Origin: Noviherbaspirillum cavernae
Lineage (GTDB): Bacteria; Pseudomonadota; Gammaproteobacteria; Burkholderiales; Burkholderiaceae_D
Reading direction: 5' to 3'
NCBI RefSeq assembly: GCF_003590875.1
Contig: NZ_QYUN01000003.1
Coordinates: forward strand, 62,001 to 126,000
Length of the DNA stretch: 64,000 bases
The translations under genes and the position numbers were made by a program. A model generated the notes under the pieces. That model did not search any database. It worked only from the letters and a program-made list of their open reading frames with translations, and had not been told where the DNA came from. This document shows, one piece after another, positions 23,466 through 31,224 of the stretch (its first letter is position 1; every line of letters starts with the position of its first letter).

Positions 23466-24299
23466 TCACTTCCGGTCGATCACGACTTCGAGGTACTCGC
23501 TTGGCAGCACCAAGGTGCTGTCGCCCGAACGGTTGCGGCTTTCCATGAGCGCCAGTAACTCCTTGGTGAAAGCGGCCTGCTTCTCGGCATCGAGCGCGCC
23601 GAAAGTCTTGTTCATCGGTCCGTAGTAGGTGCGGAACACGTCGAGAAAGTGTGCCGGCGAGCGGTAGCGGAAGACGAAGTCGCGGCTGGTCGTGCGGATC
23701 TCCCTTGCGGTTTCTCCGAAGAGCGCATCGAGTCTCGCCTTCGTGCCCCACAGTGCCGGTGATTGGACGCCTGGCGCGGGGGGAATGTACTTGCCGATGG
23801 TCTTGAACACCTGCCCGATGAAGCTTTCGGGCGTCCAGTTCGCCAGACCGATCTTGCCGCCGCTCTTGCAGACGCGTGCGAGTTCGGCTGCTGCTTTTTC
23901 CTGGTTCGGGGTAAACATCACGCCGAAGGTGGACATCACGACGTCGAATGATGCGTCGCCGAACGGCAGGTTCTCGGCGTCGGCTTCCTGGAACTGGATC
24001 GTGTGGCCCTCGGCCTGCGCGCGCGCTCGTCCGGACTCGAGCAGCGACGGTACATAGTCGGTCGACGTCACGTCGCACCAGCGGCGCGCGGCGGCAAGGG
24101 TGGCATTGCCGTTGCCGGCGGCGACGTCGAGCACGCTTGTGCCGGCGCGCAGGTCGAGCGCCTCGCACAGATTTTCACCGACGATCTGCAGAGTGGTGCC
24201 GACGACGGCATAGTTGCCTGAGGACCAGGCGGCTTGCTGACGCGTCTTGACTGCGACGAGGTCAATGGCGGGGGATGAGTTGGGAACAACTGCGGACAT
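23466..24299 (-). CDS. Class I SAM-dependent methyltransferase
   Basis: From the ATG behind CAGGAGTACAGCC the protein has 277 residues. SAM motifs are SVLDVAAGNGNATLAAA (motif I), TDYVPSLLESGRARA, FQEADAENLPFGDASFDVVM (motif II) and ARVCKSGGKIGLANWTPE (motif III). It belongs to the Methyltransf_11/UbiE-like group. It is last in a minus-strand string: alpha/beta hydrolase, decayed GFA-type gene, methyltransferase, terminator. The frame stays open upstream of this ATG but the ribosome site fixes the start. Substrate unknown. Confidence 0.85.
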   Translation of the reverse strand: MSAVVPNSSPAIDLVAVKTRQQAAWSSGNYAVVGTTLQIVGENLCEALDLRAGTSVLDVAAGNGNATLAAARRWCDVTSTDYVPSLLESGRARAQAEGHTIQFQEADAENLPFGDASFDVVMSTFGVMFTPNQEKAAAELARVCKSGGKIGLANWTPESFIGQVFKTIGKYIPPAPGVQSPALWGTKARLDALFGETAREIRTTSRDFVFRYRSPAHFLDVFRTYYGPMNKTFGALDAEKQAAFTKELLALMESRNRSGDSTLVLPSEYLEVVIDRK

Positions 24300-24369
24300 G
24301 GCTGTACTCCTGGTGACTTGAATGGGGATTGAATTCGTGAAGCTTGAACTGCCGGGGTGAGTCGATGTG

Positions 24370-24501
24370 CTATTCGGCCGGGCCGCCCCGTCTTCGACGC
24401 GACTCCACATGGCAATCACCCATTCCGGCTGTGTCACCGCTGGCCGTGAACCGAACCGCGTCGCAGACGCGGCTTCCTTTGCTGGCTTTTGCATTGCTCA
24501 T
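24370..24501 (-). pseudogene. Decayed GFA-family (glutathione-dependent formaldehyde-activating type) gene fragment
   Basis: A 43-codon frame with a good ribosome site (AAGGAG 6 bases before ATG) reads MSNAKASKGSRVCDAVRFTA… then MGDCHVESRRRRGGPAE. This matches the opening of GFA-domain proteins, whose zinc motif is normally GYCHCESCRRWSGGP. Here the second and third cysteines have become Val and Arg, and the frame stops about 90 residues early. It keeps its ribosome site but can have no GFA activity. Confidence 0.6.
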
Positions 24502-24603
24502 GATGCATCTCCTTGGTGGTTTGCATTCGTCCTTCTGACGTCGTACTGCGGTAGTGCTGTGCGCAACGTGATGGACGGTGCAGACTGGCACCACAAGCAC
24601 ACT

Positions 24604-24680
24604 GCGAACTGCGAACTGCGAACTGCGAACTGCGAACTGCGAACTGCGAACTTCGAACTTCGAACTTCGAACTTCGAACT
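24604..24680. repeat. Heptanucleotide tandem repeat (11 units)
   Basis: Seven copies of GCGAACT (24604-24652) are followed by four copies of TCGAACT (24653-24680), 77 bases in all. The units change by one base in a clean block. It lies about 100 bases upstream of the decayed GFA gene start and just downstream of the promoter segment at 24706. Copy number is likely to be unstable through slippage. Confidence 0.95.
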
Positions 24681-24705
24681 GCCGATGACGCGGGCCATCG
24701 TGGCC

Positions 24706-24799
24706 TGCGTTCCTGTTCGATACGGAACGCAGTGCCAGTATCGATCTCTAATCCTCTCCATGGAATGATCCGGCCCCCGCCTTTCTTGCCCGAGACGCC
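24706..24799. promoter_or_regulatory. Duplicated promoter segment, copy A
   Basis: It aligns along about 90 bases with 25700-25796: TGTTCGATRCGGA, AGTATCRATC, TCCAT, GAATGATC and GACGCC are shared in order. Within it CTGCGTTCC and GGAACGCAG form a perfect inverted repeat around TGTTCGATAC. It lies between the alpha/beta hydrolase stop and the GFA remnant. Confidence 0.6.
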
Positions 24800-24840
24800 G
24801 GATATGGGATTGCCGTGATGCGCTCTTTCCGAACGGAGAA

Positions 24841-25638
24841 TCAGGCCCGTTCGAGAAACCGTTCGATGACTTCATTCACCTGGTCAGGATGGGTAATCGG
24901 CCCCATATGGCCAAGCGTTTCAAACTCCACATGCTCCACACGCGGCAGCGCGCTCGTCAACAGGCGTGCCACCCCGTGTGCGGAGCGTCTTGAGCGCTTG
25001 CCCGTCATGTAGAGCACCGGGACATCGAGCTCGCGGAATGCCTTCAGGGGTGTGGGCTCGGTAAACAAGGCATGTCCCCATCTGCGCACATTCGTCACCG
25101 ACGCGGCGATGGGCGGCTTGCGCGCCTCCGGCGTCTGCTTCCAGCTGCCATCGCCCATCCAGTAGTCGATGAAACGCTCGGCGGCTGCATCATGGTTTCC
25201 CGCGTCAAGAGCGGTGCCTGCGTCGGCCACCGCGTTGCGGATGCCATCGGCGTCGTTGGGTGCAGGCGTCTCCGCGTCGAGGAGCGCAAACAAGGTCGGC
25301 TCGTACAGGGCGATCGCACGTATGCGACCGGGATTCTCCAGGGCTGCCATCAGCGCGACTGCGGCACCGTATGAATGCCCCACCAGCGCAAACGGTGCGC
25401 CTGCCATGGCGAGGACCGGTTCAATGAACACGACTTCGTCCCCGAGCGTGACGGCTCGGTCCGAGAACCACTCCGGACTTTTTCCGGCACCGTAGGAATC
25501 AGGCGCGAGGACGTGAAACGTGTCGGCGAGACGATCCATCAATCCTCGCCATTGGCCCGAGGTGCTCGCGTTCGAGTGTATGCATACGACCCCGGGGCCG
25601 GTTCCTGCTTCACGGAAATAGGGTACGGGCTGATGCAT
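24841..25638 (-). CDS. Alpha/beta hydrolase
   Basis: The start is the ATG 5 bases after GGAGG (MHQPVPYFREAGTG), giving 265 residues; the frame extends 10 codons further but without signal. It has VVCIHSNASTSGQWRGLMDR (oxyanion region), the nucleophile in ALVGHSYGAAVALMAA, a catalytic-acid region after ALYEP and a C-terminal histidine in ETLGHMGPITHPDQV. This is typical of esterase/lactonase-like enzymes in the AB_hydrolase_6 group. It is divergent from an AraC regulator across a 180-base promoter that contains the duplicated segment, so AraC control is likely. Confidence 0.85.
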   Translation of the reverse strand: MHQPVPYFREAGTGPGVVCIHSNASTSGQWRGLMDRLADTFHVLAPDSYGAGKSPEWFSDRAVTLGDEVVFIEPVLAMAGAPFALVGHSYGAAVALMAALENPGRIRAIALYEPTLFALLDAETPAPNDADGIRNAVADAGTALDAGNHDAAAERFIDYWMGDGSWKQTPEARKPPIAASVTNVRRWGHALFTEPTPLKAFRELDVPVLYMTGKRSRRSAHGVARLLTSALPRVEHVEFETLGHMGPITHPDQVNEVIERFLERA

Positions 25639-25699
25639 GCATGCCTCCATTGCGAATACTGCCGACATACTGTCGACCGGGTTCCTGCCTTATGGCATT

Positions 25700-25796
25700 A
25701 CTCGCATCCTTGTTCGATGCGGAGCACAATGCGAGTATCAATCCCTTGTCTTCCATATTGAATGATCAGGCGTCCGGTTCTTTTGACCGGGACGCC
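25700..25796. promoter_or_regulatory. Duplicated promoter segment, copy B (divergent hydrolase/araC promoter)
   Basis: This is the homologue of 24706-24799. The inverted repeat ACTCGCAT…ATGCGAGT brackets the shared TTGTTCGATGCGGA. It lies between the hydrolase and the AraC gene, so both copies may be binding sites of this AraC protein. Confidence 0.6.
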
Positions 25797-25816
25797 AGCT
25801 CTCGAAAGAAACGGCC

Positions 25817-26872
25817 ATGGATGCCTTGTCTGATGTCTTGCGCGTCGTGCAACTCAGCGGTGCGGTCTTTCTCAACGGCGAGTTCACGGCACCGTGGTGC
25901 CTGATCAGCGAAGCCGACAGCGACGTCTGCGCCGCCTATCTGCCGCGCTCCGAGCGCGTGGTGTCGTATCACCTCATCGTCGAGGGTTCCTGCGTGGCAA
26001 GGCTGGTCGATGACGAGCATTCGGCGCTACGCGTAGATGCCGGTGAGCTGCTGGTGGTTCCGCAAGGGGATGAGCATTTGATGGGCAGCACGCTCGACAT
26101 GACGCCCACGCGCGCCGCGCCGCTTTTGGCAGAGCATCTGGAGACGCTGCCGGGAGAAGTCATGCGCGTCATGTACGGCGGCGGCGGTGCGCCGACGCGC
26201 ATCGTATGCGGCTTTCTCACCTGTGACGAAATGCTCAGCAATCCTCTGCTGGCTTCGCTGCCGCGCATCTTCAAGGTAGACGTGAGCAGAACGGTCGAAT
26301 CGGCGTGGCTCGCGTCGGCGCTCGGTTTCGCCGCTGCAGAAGCGGCCGGACAGCGCGCCGGCAGCGCCACGGTGCTCGCCAAGCTGTCGGAGCTGCTGTT
26401 CGTCGAAGCCTTGCGGCGCTGTATCGATACGCTGCCGCAGCATGAAAAGGGCTGGCTTGCCGGAGTGCGCGACCGCTATGTCGGACGCGCCTTGTCGCGC
26501 CTGCACGCGCAACCCGCGCATCCATGGACCGTCGATGAGCTTGCGGGCAATGTCGGACTGTCACGCTCCGCGCTCGCGCAGCGATTCACCGATCTGCTCG
26601 GCCAGCCGCCGATGCAGTATCTGGCGCGCTGGCGGCTGCACACGGCGGCGCGCCAGTTGCGCAGCGGCCGTCAGTCGCTGGCCGAGGTGGCGGATGCAGT
26701 CGGATACGATTCCGAGGCCGCCTTCAGCCGCGCCTTCAAGCGCGAGTTCGGACTCCCGCCGGCGAGTTGGCGCACGAGCCAGGAACGAGAGGCGGGCACA
26801 ATGGATATGAACGCCGTCTCGCGTATCGAGCGAGACGGGATGGCCGCGCAGGGATACGCGCGACGCTCGTAG
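25817..26872 (+). CDS. AraC-family transcriptional regulator (cupin-type sensor)
   Basis: The protein has 351 residues. The N-terminal cupin-like domain (about 1-190, AraC_binding_2-like: FTAPWCLISEAD, YHLIVEGSCVARL, LLVVPQGDEHLMGS) is followed by a two-HTH AraC domain: HPWTVDELAGNVGLSRSALA and SLAEVADAVGYDSEAAFSRA. The C-terminal PASWRTSQ end is followed by an unusual extra 28-residue tail. It is divergent from the alpha/beta hydrolase. Members with this N-terminus often regulate adjacent enzyme genes in response to aldehydes or other small molecules. Confidence 0.87.
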   Translation: MDALSDVLRVVQLSGAVFLNGEFTAPWCLISEADSDVCAAYLPRSERVVSYHLIVEGSCVARLVDDEHSALRVDAGELLVVPQGDEHLMGSTLDMTPTRAAPLLAEHLETLPGEVMRVMYGGGGAPTRIVCGFLTCDEMLSNPLLASLPRIFKVDVSRTVESAWLASALGFAAAEAAGQRAGSATVLAKLSELLFVEALRRCIDTLPQHEKGWLAGVRDRYVGRALSRLHAQPAHPWTVDELAGNVGLSRSALAQRFTDLLGQPPMQYLARWRLHTAARQLRSGRQSLAEVADAVGYDSEAAFSRAFKREFGLPPASWRTSQEREAGTMDMNAVSRIERDGMAAQGYARRS

Positions 26873-26922
26873 GCCGGCGGCCAGTCAAGAAAACCGTTTG
26901 CGCTTGTTTCGTACGGAATCGT

Positions 26923-27588
26923 TCACGGCGCGACGTTCCTGCGGCCGCCGAGCGCCGCCTGCATGACCGCCAGCATGATCAGCAGCGGCAAGATCATCTC
27001 GAACGGCTCTTCGAACGATTGTCCGAGCGCCATGAGCCAGTCCGGTGCGATGTAACCGAAGACTTCCCGCAGCACGCCCAGCGACCGGTCGGCAAGTTTG
27101 GAAACGACGAGCGTGATGAAAAAGGTCAGTATCGTCACGGCCACCGGCTCCGCGCGACGAATCTGCGCGAAGAATCCGCGAGCGTGGGTTTTGGCGAGAT
27201 ACGCGATGGCCGCGATGATCAGCAAGAGAATGACCGCCGCCTCCACTTTCGCCAGCCACGGCGTGCCGCTGTTGGTCCAGAAGCGCAGCTTGAGCAGACT
27301 CATGTCCGCCAGCCGCTTGTGCAAGTCGAGTTCGCGCGCCGCCATCGCCGTCAGGATGATGTGCAGCGCCGCCGCGCTCAGGCGATTCAAGGCAGGAGGC
27401 CGGAACAGCCAGATAGCGATGATCGCCAGGTAATAGAGAAAGACAGTCGCGTTCTCGATCAAGCCGCTTTCCTCGAAAAGCATGATGGTCGTTTCGTAGG
27501 GAAGAAACAGCCAGTTGGTGAGCGAAATGACGGCAACGAGAAGAACAAGTTGTGGCGCGAATCCTGCCCGGCAAAGTAGTTTATCCAT
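26923..27588 (-). CDS. Multi-pass membrane protein of unknown function
   Basis: The protein has 221 residues and about six hydrophobic segments: one near residues 13-32 (LVLLVAVISLTNWLFLP), others at 44-60, 75-90, 115-132, 148-165 and 190-215. The motif EESGLIENATVFLYYLAI is reminiscent of small integral membrane families with a conserved acidic start of TM2, but I do not recognise it. It is convergent with the AraC gene and monocistronic. Confidence 0.65.
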   Translation of the reverse strand: MDKLLCRAGFAPQLVLLVAVISLTNWLFLPYETTIMLFEESGLIENATVFLYYLAIIAIWLFRPPALNRLSAAALHIILTAMAARELDLHKRLADMSLLKLRFWTNSGTPWLAKVEAAVILLLIIAAIAYLAKTHARGFFAQIRRAEPVAVTILTFFITLVVSKLADRSLGVLREVFGYIAPDWLMALGQSFEEPFEMILPLLIMLAVMQAALGGRRNVAP

Positions 27589-27923
27589 GGATTATTTCTT
27601 CTGGGGAACGTAAGCGTCCATATTACACGGGTCCATGCAGGCGCATTGCTCGAGGCGCAACAGCTTTGCATGGTTTTACAAGGGGTGCGTTAAACACGAT
27701 AACGCGATGGCAGACGCAAGCGCGTGGCCACGCTGACGGGAAAGATCGGCATCGCCGCGCCCCACACCGGATGGCTTTACAGGCGGCTGAATGATTCCTG
27801 CACGGTCTTCTCGTCTCTTGCTCCCGGGCGCATCAGACAAACCTGACCGAGGCGATTATGATTCGTCCTCCTGGCCGACGAGCACGGCCGCCCGGAAGGG
27901 TTAGCCACAATTATTTTTAAAGG
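27589..27923. other. Intergenic region upstream of the GST gene
   Basis: These 335 bases hold no credible gene. A chance GTTAAAC at 27689 lacks any attC arms. The last 20 bases (TTATTTTTAAAGGATGCAC) provide an AAAGGA ribosome site for the GST gene. Confidence 0.4.
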
Positions 27924-28646
27924 ATGCACATGACCGATCTTTCCGCCTTTCCCATCACGAAGAAATGGCCCGCGCGGCATCACGACCGGATTCAACTCTA
28001 TTCCCTGCCTACCCCGAATGGCGTCAAGGTGTCGATCATGCTTGAAGAGACGGGGCTGCCTTATGAGCCGCATCTCGTCGATTTCGGCACCAATGACCAG
28101 ATGACGCCGGAATTTCTCTCTCTCAATCCGAACAACAAGATCCCCGCCATCATCGACCCCAACGGACCCGATGGCAGGCCGCGTGCCTTGTTCGAATCCG
28201 GCGCGATCCTGATCTATCTCGCCGACAAGAGCGGACAATTCATCCCGCAGGATTCCGCCGGCCGCTACGAAACGATTCAGTGGCTCATGTTCCAGATGGG
28301 AGGCGTCGGCCCGATGTTCGGCCAGCTTGGCTTCTTCAACAAATTCGCCGGCAGGGAATACGACGACAAACGCCCGCGCGACCGCTACGTTGCGGAATCA
28401 AAGCGCCTGCTCGGCGTACTCAACCAGCGGCTTGCAGGCCGGGACTGGATCATGGGCGAGACTTACACGATTGCCGACATGGCGACATTCCCCTGGGTGC
28501 GCAACCTGATCGGCTTTTACGAAGCCGGCGATCTGGTGGGCATTGCGGATTTTCCGCATGTCACGCGCGTCCTCGATGCGTTCCTGGCGCGTCCGGCAGT
28601 TGCACGCGGCCTTGAAATTCCGAGGCGGCATTCGACCGGCGCATAA
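27924..28646 (+). CDS. Glutathione S-transferase family protein, YfcG/YghU-like
   Basis: The protein has 240 residues. The thioredoxin-like N-domain has IQLYSLPTPNGVKVSIMLEE, NPNNKIPAIIDPNG and ALFESGAILIYLADKSGQF, matching the Nu-class GSTs YfcG and YghU, in which TPNG provides the glutathione-binding residues. The helical C-domain follows, with GETYTIADMATFPWVRNL. These enzymes show disulfide-bond reductase activity on glutathionyl substrates. It stands alone; start at 27924 (MHMTD) or 27930. Confidence 0.88.
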   Translation: MHMTDLSAFPITKKWPARHHDRIQLYSLPTPNGVKVSIMLEETGLPYEPHLVDFGTNDQMTPEFLSLNPNNKIPAIIDPNGPDGRPRALFESGAILIYLADKSGQFIPQDSAGRYETIQWLMFQMGGVGPMFGQLGFFNKFAGREYDDKRPRDRYVAESKRLLGVLNQRLAGRDWIMGETYTIADMATFPWVRNLIGFYEAGDLVGIADFPHVTRVLDAFLARPAVARGLEIPRRHSTGA

Positions 28647-28649
28647 GCG

Positions 28650-28833
28650 GGAGCGGCCATCTGCATCGTGCGCAAGGGACGGTGGATGCCGAGTTCTGGC
28701 AGCCCAATCACGTCAATGCATCGCCTGCCGACTTGCCGATCGGGCTTGCGGTCATTTCCGCTGTGCGGGGCATCTCAACTGCATACGGTCACACCAAGGT
28801 GTGGGCGGTCGAGACGGTCGCTGAAGGTTCCTG
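28650..28833 (+). pseudogene. Possible coding remnant between GST and aquaporin
   Basis: In one forward frame the 400-base gap after the GST gene reads about 60 codons without a start, including DAEFWQPNHVNASPADLPIG then GLAVISAVRGISTAYGHTKV, ending at a TGA near 28833. The composition looks protein-like, but I recognise no family and no start codon, so it is at best a gene fragment. The remaining bases to 29056 hold nothing visible except the aqpZ leader. Confidence 0.25.
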
Positions 28834-29056
28834 AAGGTTCCTGGCTACGGCCGCCATCTCGCAGCCTTGCATGACAGATCTTCACGAACTTGTTTGCCAT
28901 CGCACAAACATCGGCGCTATCGGCCTTGTTAAGCTTCGCATGAAGGTGGCAGCAGCTTCACGTGAGCACTCATGCCATTGTCTGCTGGCATCCACGGCAA
29001 GCCCTTGGGTGCTGTCAGACGCTTTGGGAATTCATCATCACCATGAGGACGCGTTC

Positions 29057-29746
29057 ATGAAGCAATACAGTGCGGAGTTTCTTGGAACCTTCTGGCTTGT
29101 TCTTGGTGGATGCGGCAGCGCTGTACTCGCTGCTGCCTTTCCGCAGGTTGGCATCGGTCTGCATGGCGTTGCGCTTGCCTTCGGCCTGACCGTGCTCACG
29201 ATGGCGTTTGCCATCGGGCATATCTCCGGTTGCCATCTGAATCCGGCCGTCTCCGTGGGGCTCTGGGCAGGTGGGCGCTTCCCGGCCAGCAAGCTTGCTC
29301 CCTACATCGTGGCGCAGGTGCTGGGTGGCATCGTGGCCGGCGGCGTACTGTATGTCATCGCCAGCGGCGCACCGGGCTTCGATGTCTCCAAGGGCTTTGC
29401 CTCGAACGGCTACGGGGCGCATTCGCCAGGCGGCTACTCGCTGCTGGCGGGGCTGGTCAGCGAGGTGGTGATGACCATGTTCTTCCTGGTGATCATCCTT
29501 GTCGTCACCGACAAGCGTACACCGGCAGGCTTTGCGCCGATCGCCATCGGCTTTGCCTTGACGCTCATCCACCTCATCAGCATTCCGGTCACCAACACCT
29601 CGGTCAACCCGGCGCGCAGCACGGGTGTCGCCGTCTATGTTGGCGGCTGGGCTGTCGCCCAGTTGTGGCTGTTCTGGTTTGCGCCGATCGTTGGTGCGCT
29701 GCTGGGCGCGGTGACTTATCGCGCCATCGCCAGCGAGGACAGCTGA
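29057..29746 (+). CDS. aqpZ: Aquaporin Z
   Basis: The protein has 229 residues from the ATG chosen to match the family start ([18 protein letters not shown]). Both NPA boxes are present ([13 protein letters not shown] and [13 protein letters not shown]), with an internally duplicated six-helix arrangement. Histidine and arginine of the selectivity filter are where expected (the Arg follows NPA as NPAR), supporting water specificity over glycerol. The frame extends upstream with no sensible sequence. It works in the inner membrane as a tetramer. Confidence 0.93.
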   Translation: MKQYSAEFLGTFWLVLGGCGSAVLAAAFPQVGIGLHGVALAFGLTVLTMAFAIGHISGCHLNPAVSVGLWAGGRFPASKLAPYIVAQVLGGIVAGGVLYVIASGAPGFDVSKGFASNGYGAHSPGGYSLLAGLVSEVVMTMFFLVIILVVTDKRTPAGFAPIAIGFALTLIHLISIPVTNTSVNPARSTGVAVYVGGWAVAQLWLFWFAPIVGALLGAVTYRAIASEDS

Positions 29747-29775
29747 CGACGCCGGAACCAGGCGCAGAACACCGG

Positions 29776-30849
29776 CTACGCCTTTCCTCCAACCACCGGA
29801 TGCCCTTCCGCGCGCCAGCGCAGCATGCCGCCCGCGAGATTGGCGACCTGCGCGAATCCTGCGCGTTGCAGCAGCACTGTCGCTTGCGCCGAGCGCGCGC
29901 CCGATCTGCATACGGTCACGACCGGGCGGGTGCGGTCGAGTCGGTCGATGGATGTGCCGAGTTGGCCCAGCGGCACCAGGGTGGCGCTGGCGATATGGCC
30001 GAGCGGGCCATCGAACTCGCTCGGTTCGCGCACATCGACCAGCTGTATTGTTGCCGCGTTCTCTTCAAATGCGTCCGGCTGGATTTCGTAGATGCCGGCG
30101 AACGTGTAGGTCAGCGGCGCCCAGTGCTGCGCCGATGCCTTGTCCTGCCCGTCCGCCGGCTGGCCGGATTTCATGTTGGCGGGCACGGCGATGTCGATCT
30201 GCTTGGGATGCGGCAGTCCGAGGTTCTTCATGTAGCCGACGAAATCCTCTTCGCCGATGGCGATGCCCAGACGCGGATTGAAGCGCTTCTCTTCTTCCAC
30301 GCTGGTGACGGTCAGGCCGCGATAGTCATGGGCGGGGTAGAGCAGGCAGGTGGATGGCAGCGTGAAGATCCGGCGGTGGACCGACTGGTACATCTTGTGC
30401 GCATCGCCCTGCTGGAAATCGGTGCGGCCGCTGCCGCGGATCAGCAGCACGTCGCCGGTAAAGGCCATGCTGCGGTCGTCCAGCACGTAGGTCAGGCAGC
30501 CGCTCGTGTGGCCCGGTGTGGCGCGGGCTTCGAGATGGCGCGCGCCGAATTGCACCAGATCGCCGTCCGCCAGATACCTGTCCGCGCCTTCGGCCTGGCT
30601 CGCGGCCGATACCGCGATCTTGCTGCCCAGTCGTTGCTTCAACAGCCACGCGCCGGTGACGTGGTCGGCGTGGACGTGGGTGTCGAGCGTGTAGAGCAGG
30701 CGCAGGTCCAGTTCGTGCAGGATCGCCGCGTCGCGTTCGACCTGCTCGAAGACCGGATCGATCAACACTGCTTCGCGGCTGTCGCTGTCGGCGAGCAAAT
30801 AGGTATACGTGGAGGAGGTCGGGTCGGCCAGTTGGCGAAAGATCAGCAT
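29776..30849 (-). CDS. MBL-fold persulfide dioxygenase fused to a rhodanese domain
   Basis: From ATG at 30849 the protein has 357 residues. Residues 1-235 are an ETHE1-type metallo-beta-lactamase domain: [41 protein letters not shown] and YPAHDYRG provide the single-iron ligands. Residues 255-355 are a rhodanese domain with the active-site loop [10 protein letters not shown] (catalytic Cys). Such fusions oxidise glutathione persulfide and exchange sulfane sulfur in sulfide detoxification. The aqpZ gene is convergent. An inverted ATTGCACATTGCAAT near 30959-30973 may be part of its promoter. Confidence 0.88.
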   Translation of the reverse strand: MLIFRQLADPTSSTYTYLLADSDSREAVLIDPVFEQVERDAAILHELDLRLLYTLDTHVHADHVTGAWLLKQRLGSKIAVSAASQAEGADRYLADGDLVQFGARHLEARATPGHTSGCLTYVLDDRSMAFTGDVLLIRGSGRTDFQQGDAHKMYQSVHRRIFTLPSTCLLYPAHDYRGLTVTSVEEEKRFNPRLGIAIGEEDFVGYMKNLGLPHPKQIDIAVPANMKSGQPADGQDKASAQHWAPLTYTFAGIYEIQPDAFEENAATIQLVDVREPSEFDGPLGHIASATLVPLGQLGTSIDRLDRTRPVVTVCRSGARSAQATVLLQRAGFAQVANLAGGMLRWRAEGHPVVGGKA

Positions 30850-31224
30850 GATGGGTTTCCGGAAAGTCGATGAACGGAGTTTACAGTCGGAAGGAGATTT
30901 CTTCAGCGAATGGAACGGCGACTTATCGATATGCAGCACCGGATTCGAATGGCGCATTGCACATTGCAATGTTTTTCTGCCCCTAGGTAATGCAGTGTGT
31001 CATTCCTTTGACTGCGCTGGCCGGTTTTTGTTTTGATGCGCGAGGGAAAGCGACATCACATGCTTGCGCCGGACAGCGGCAAGAATGCGGCGCGGGAGGC
31101 GAACAGGAAGGGAGGATGCGGCGCGTCGCGAAAGTGGGCAAGCGCGGGCAAGCGCAAGGCTGCGCTGCCGGCAGAAAAGGCGCAGCGCTCAACAAGCGTG
31201 CGATGAGCGTTGCGCCTCCCTGCC
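30850..31224. other. Intergenic region without a gene
   Basis: The 375 bases contain the upstream region of the persulfide dioxygenase gene (with ATTGCACATTGCAAT) and a GC-rich 3' part with repeated GCGGGCAAGCGCAAGG-like wording. No frame reads convincingly as protein. Confidence 0.4.

Noticed and set aside
24604..24680. Possible CRISPR array
   Set aside because: The units are direct 7-mers with no spacers and no cas genes nearby, so it is a simple tandem repeat.
27689..27695. GTTAAAC as an integron core
   Set aside because: No complementary left core or paired arms surround it and no cassette-like gene follows, so it is a chance match.
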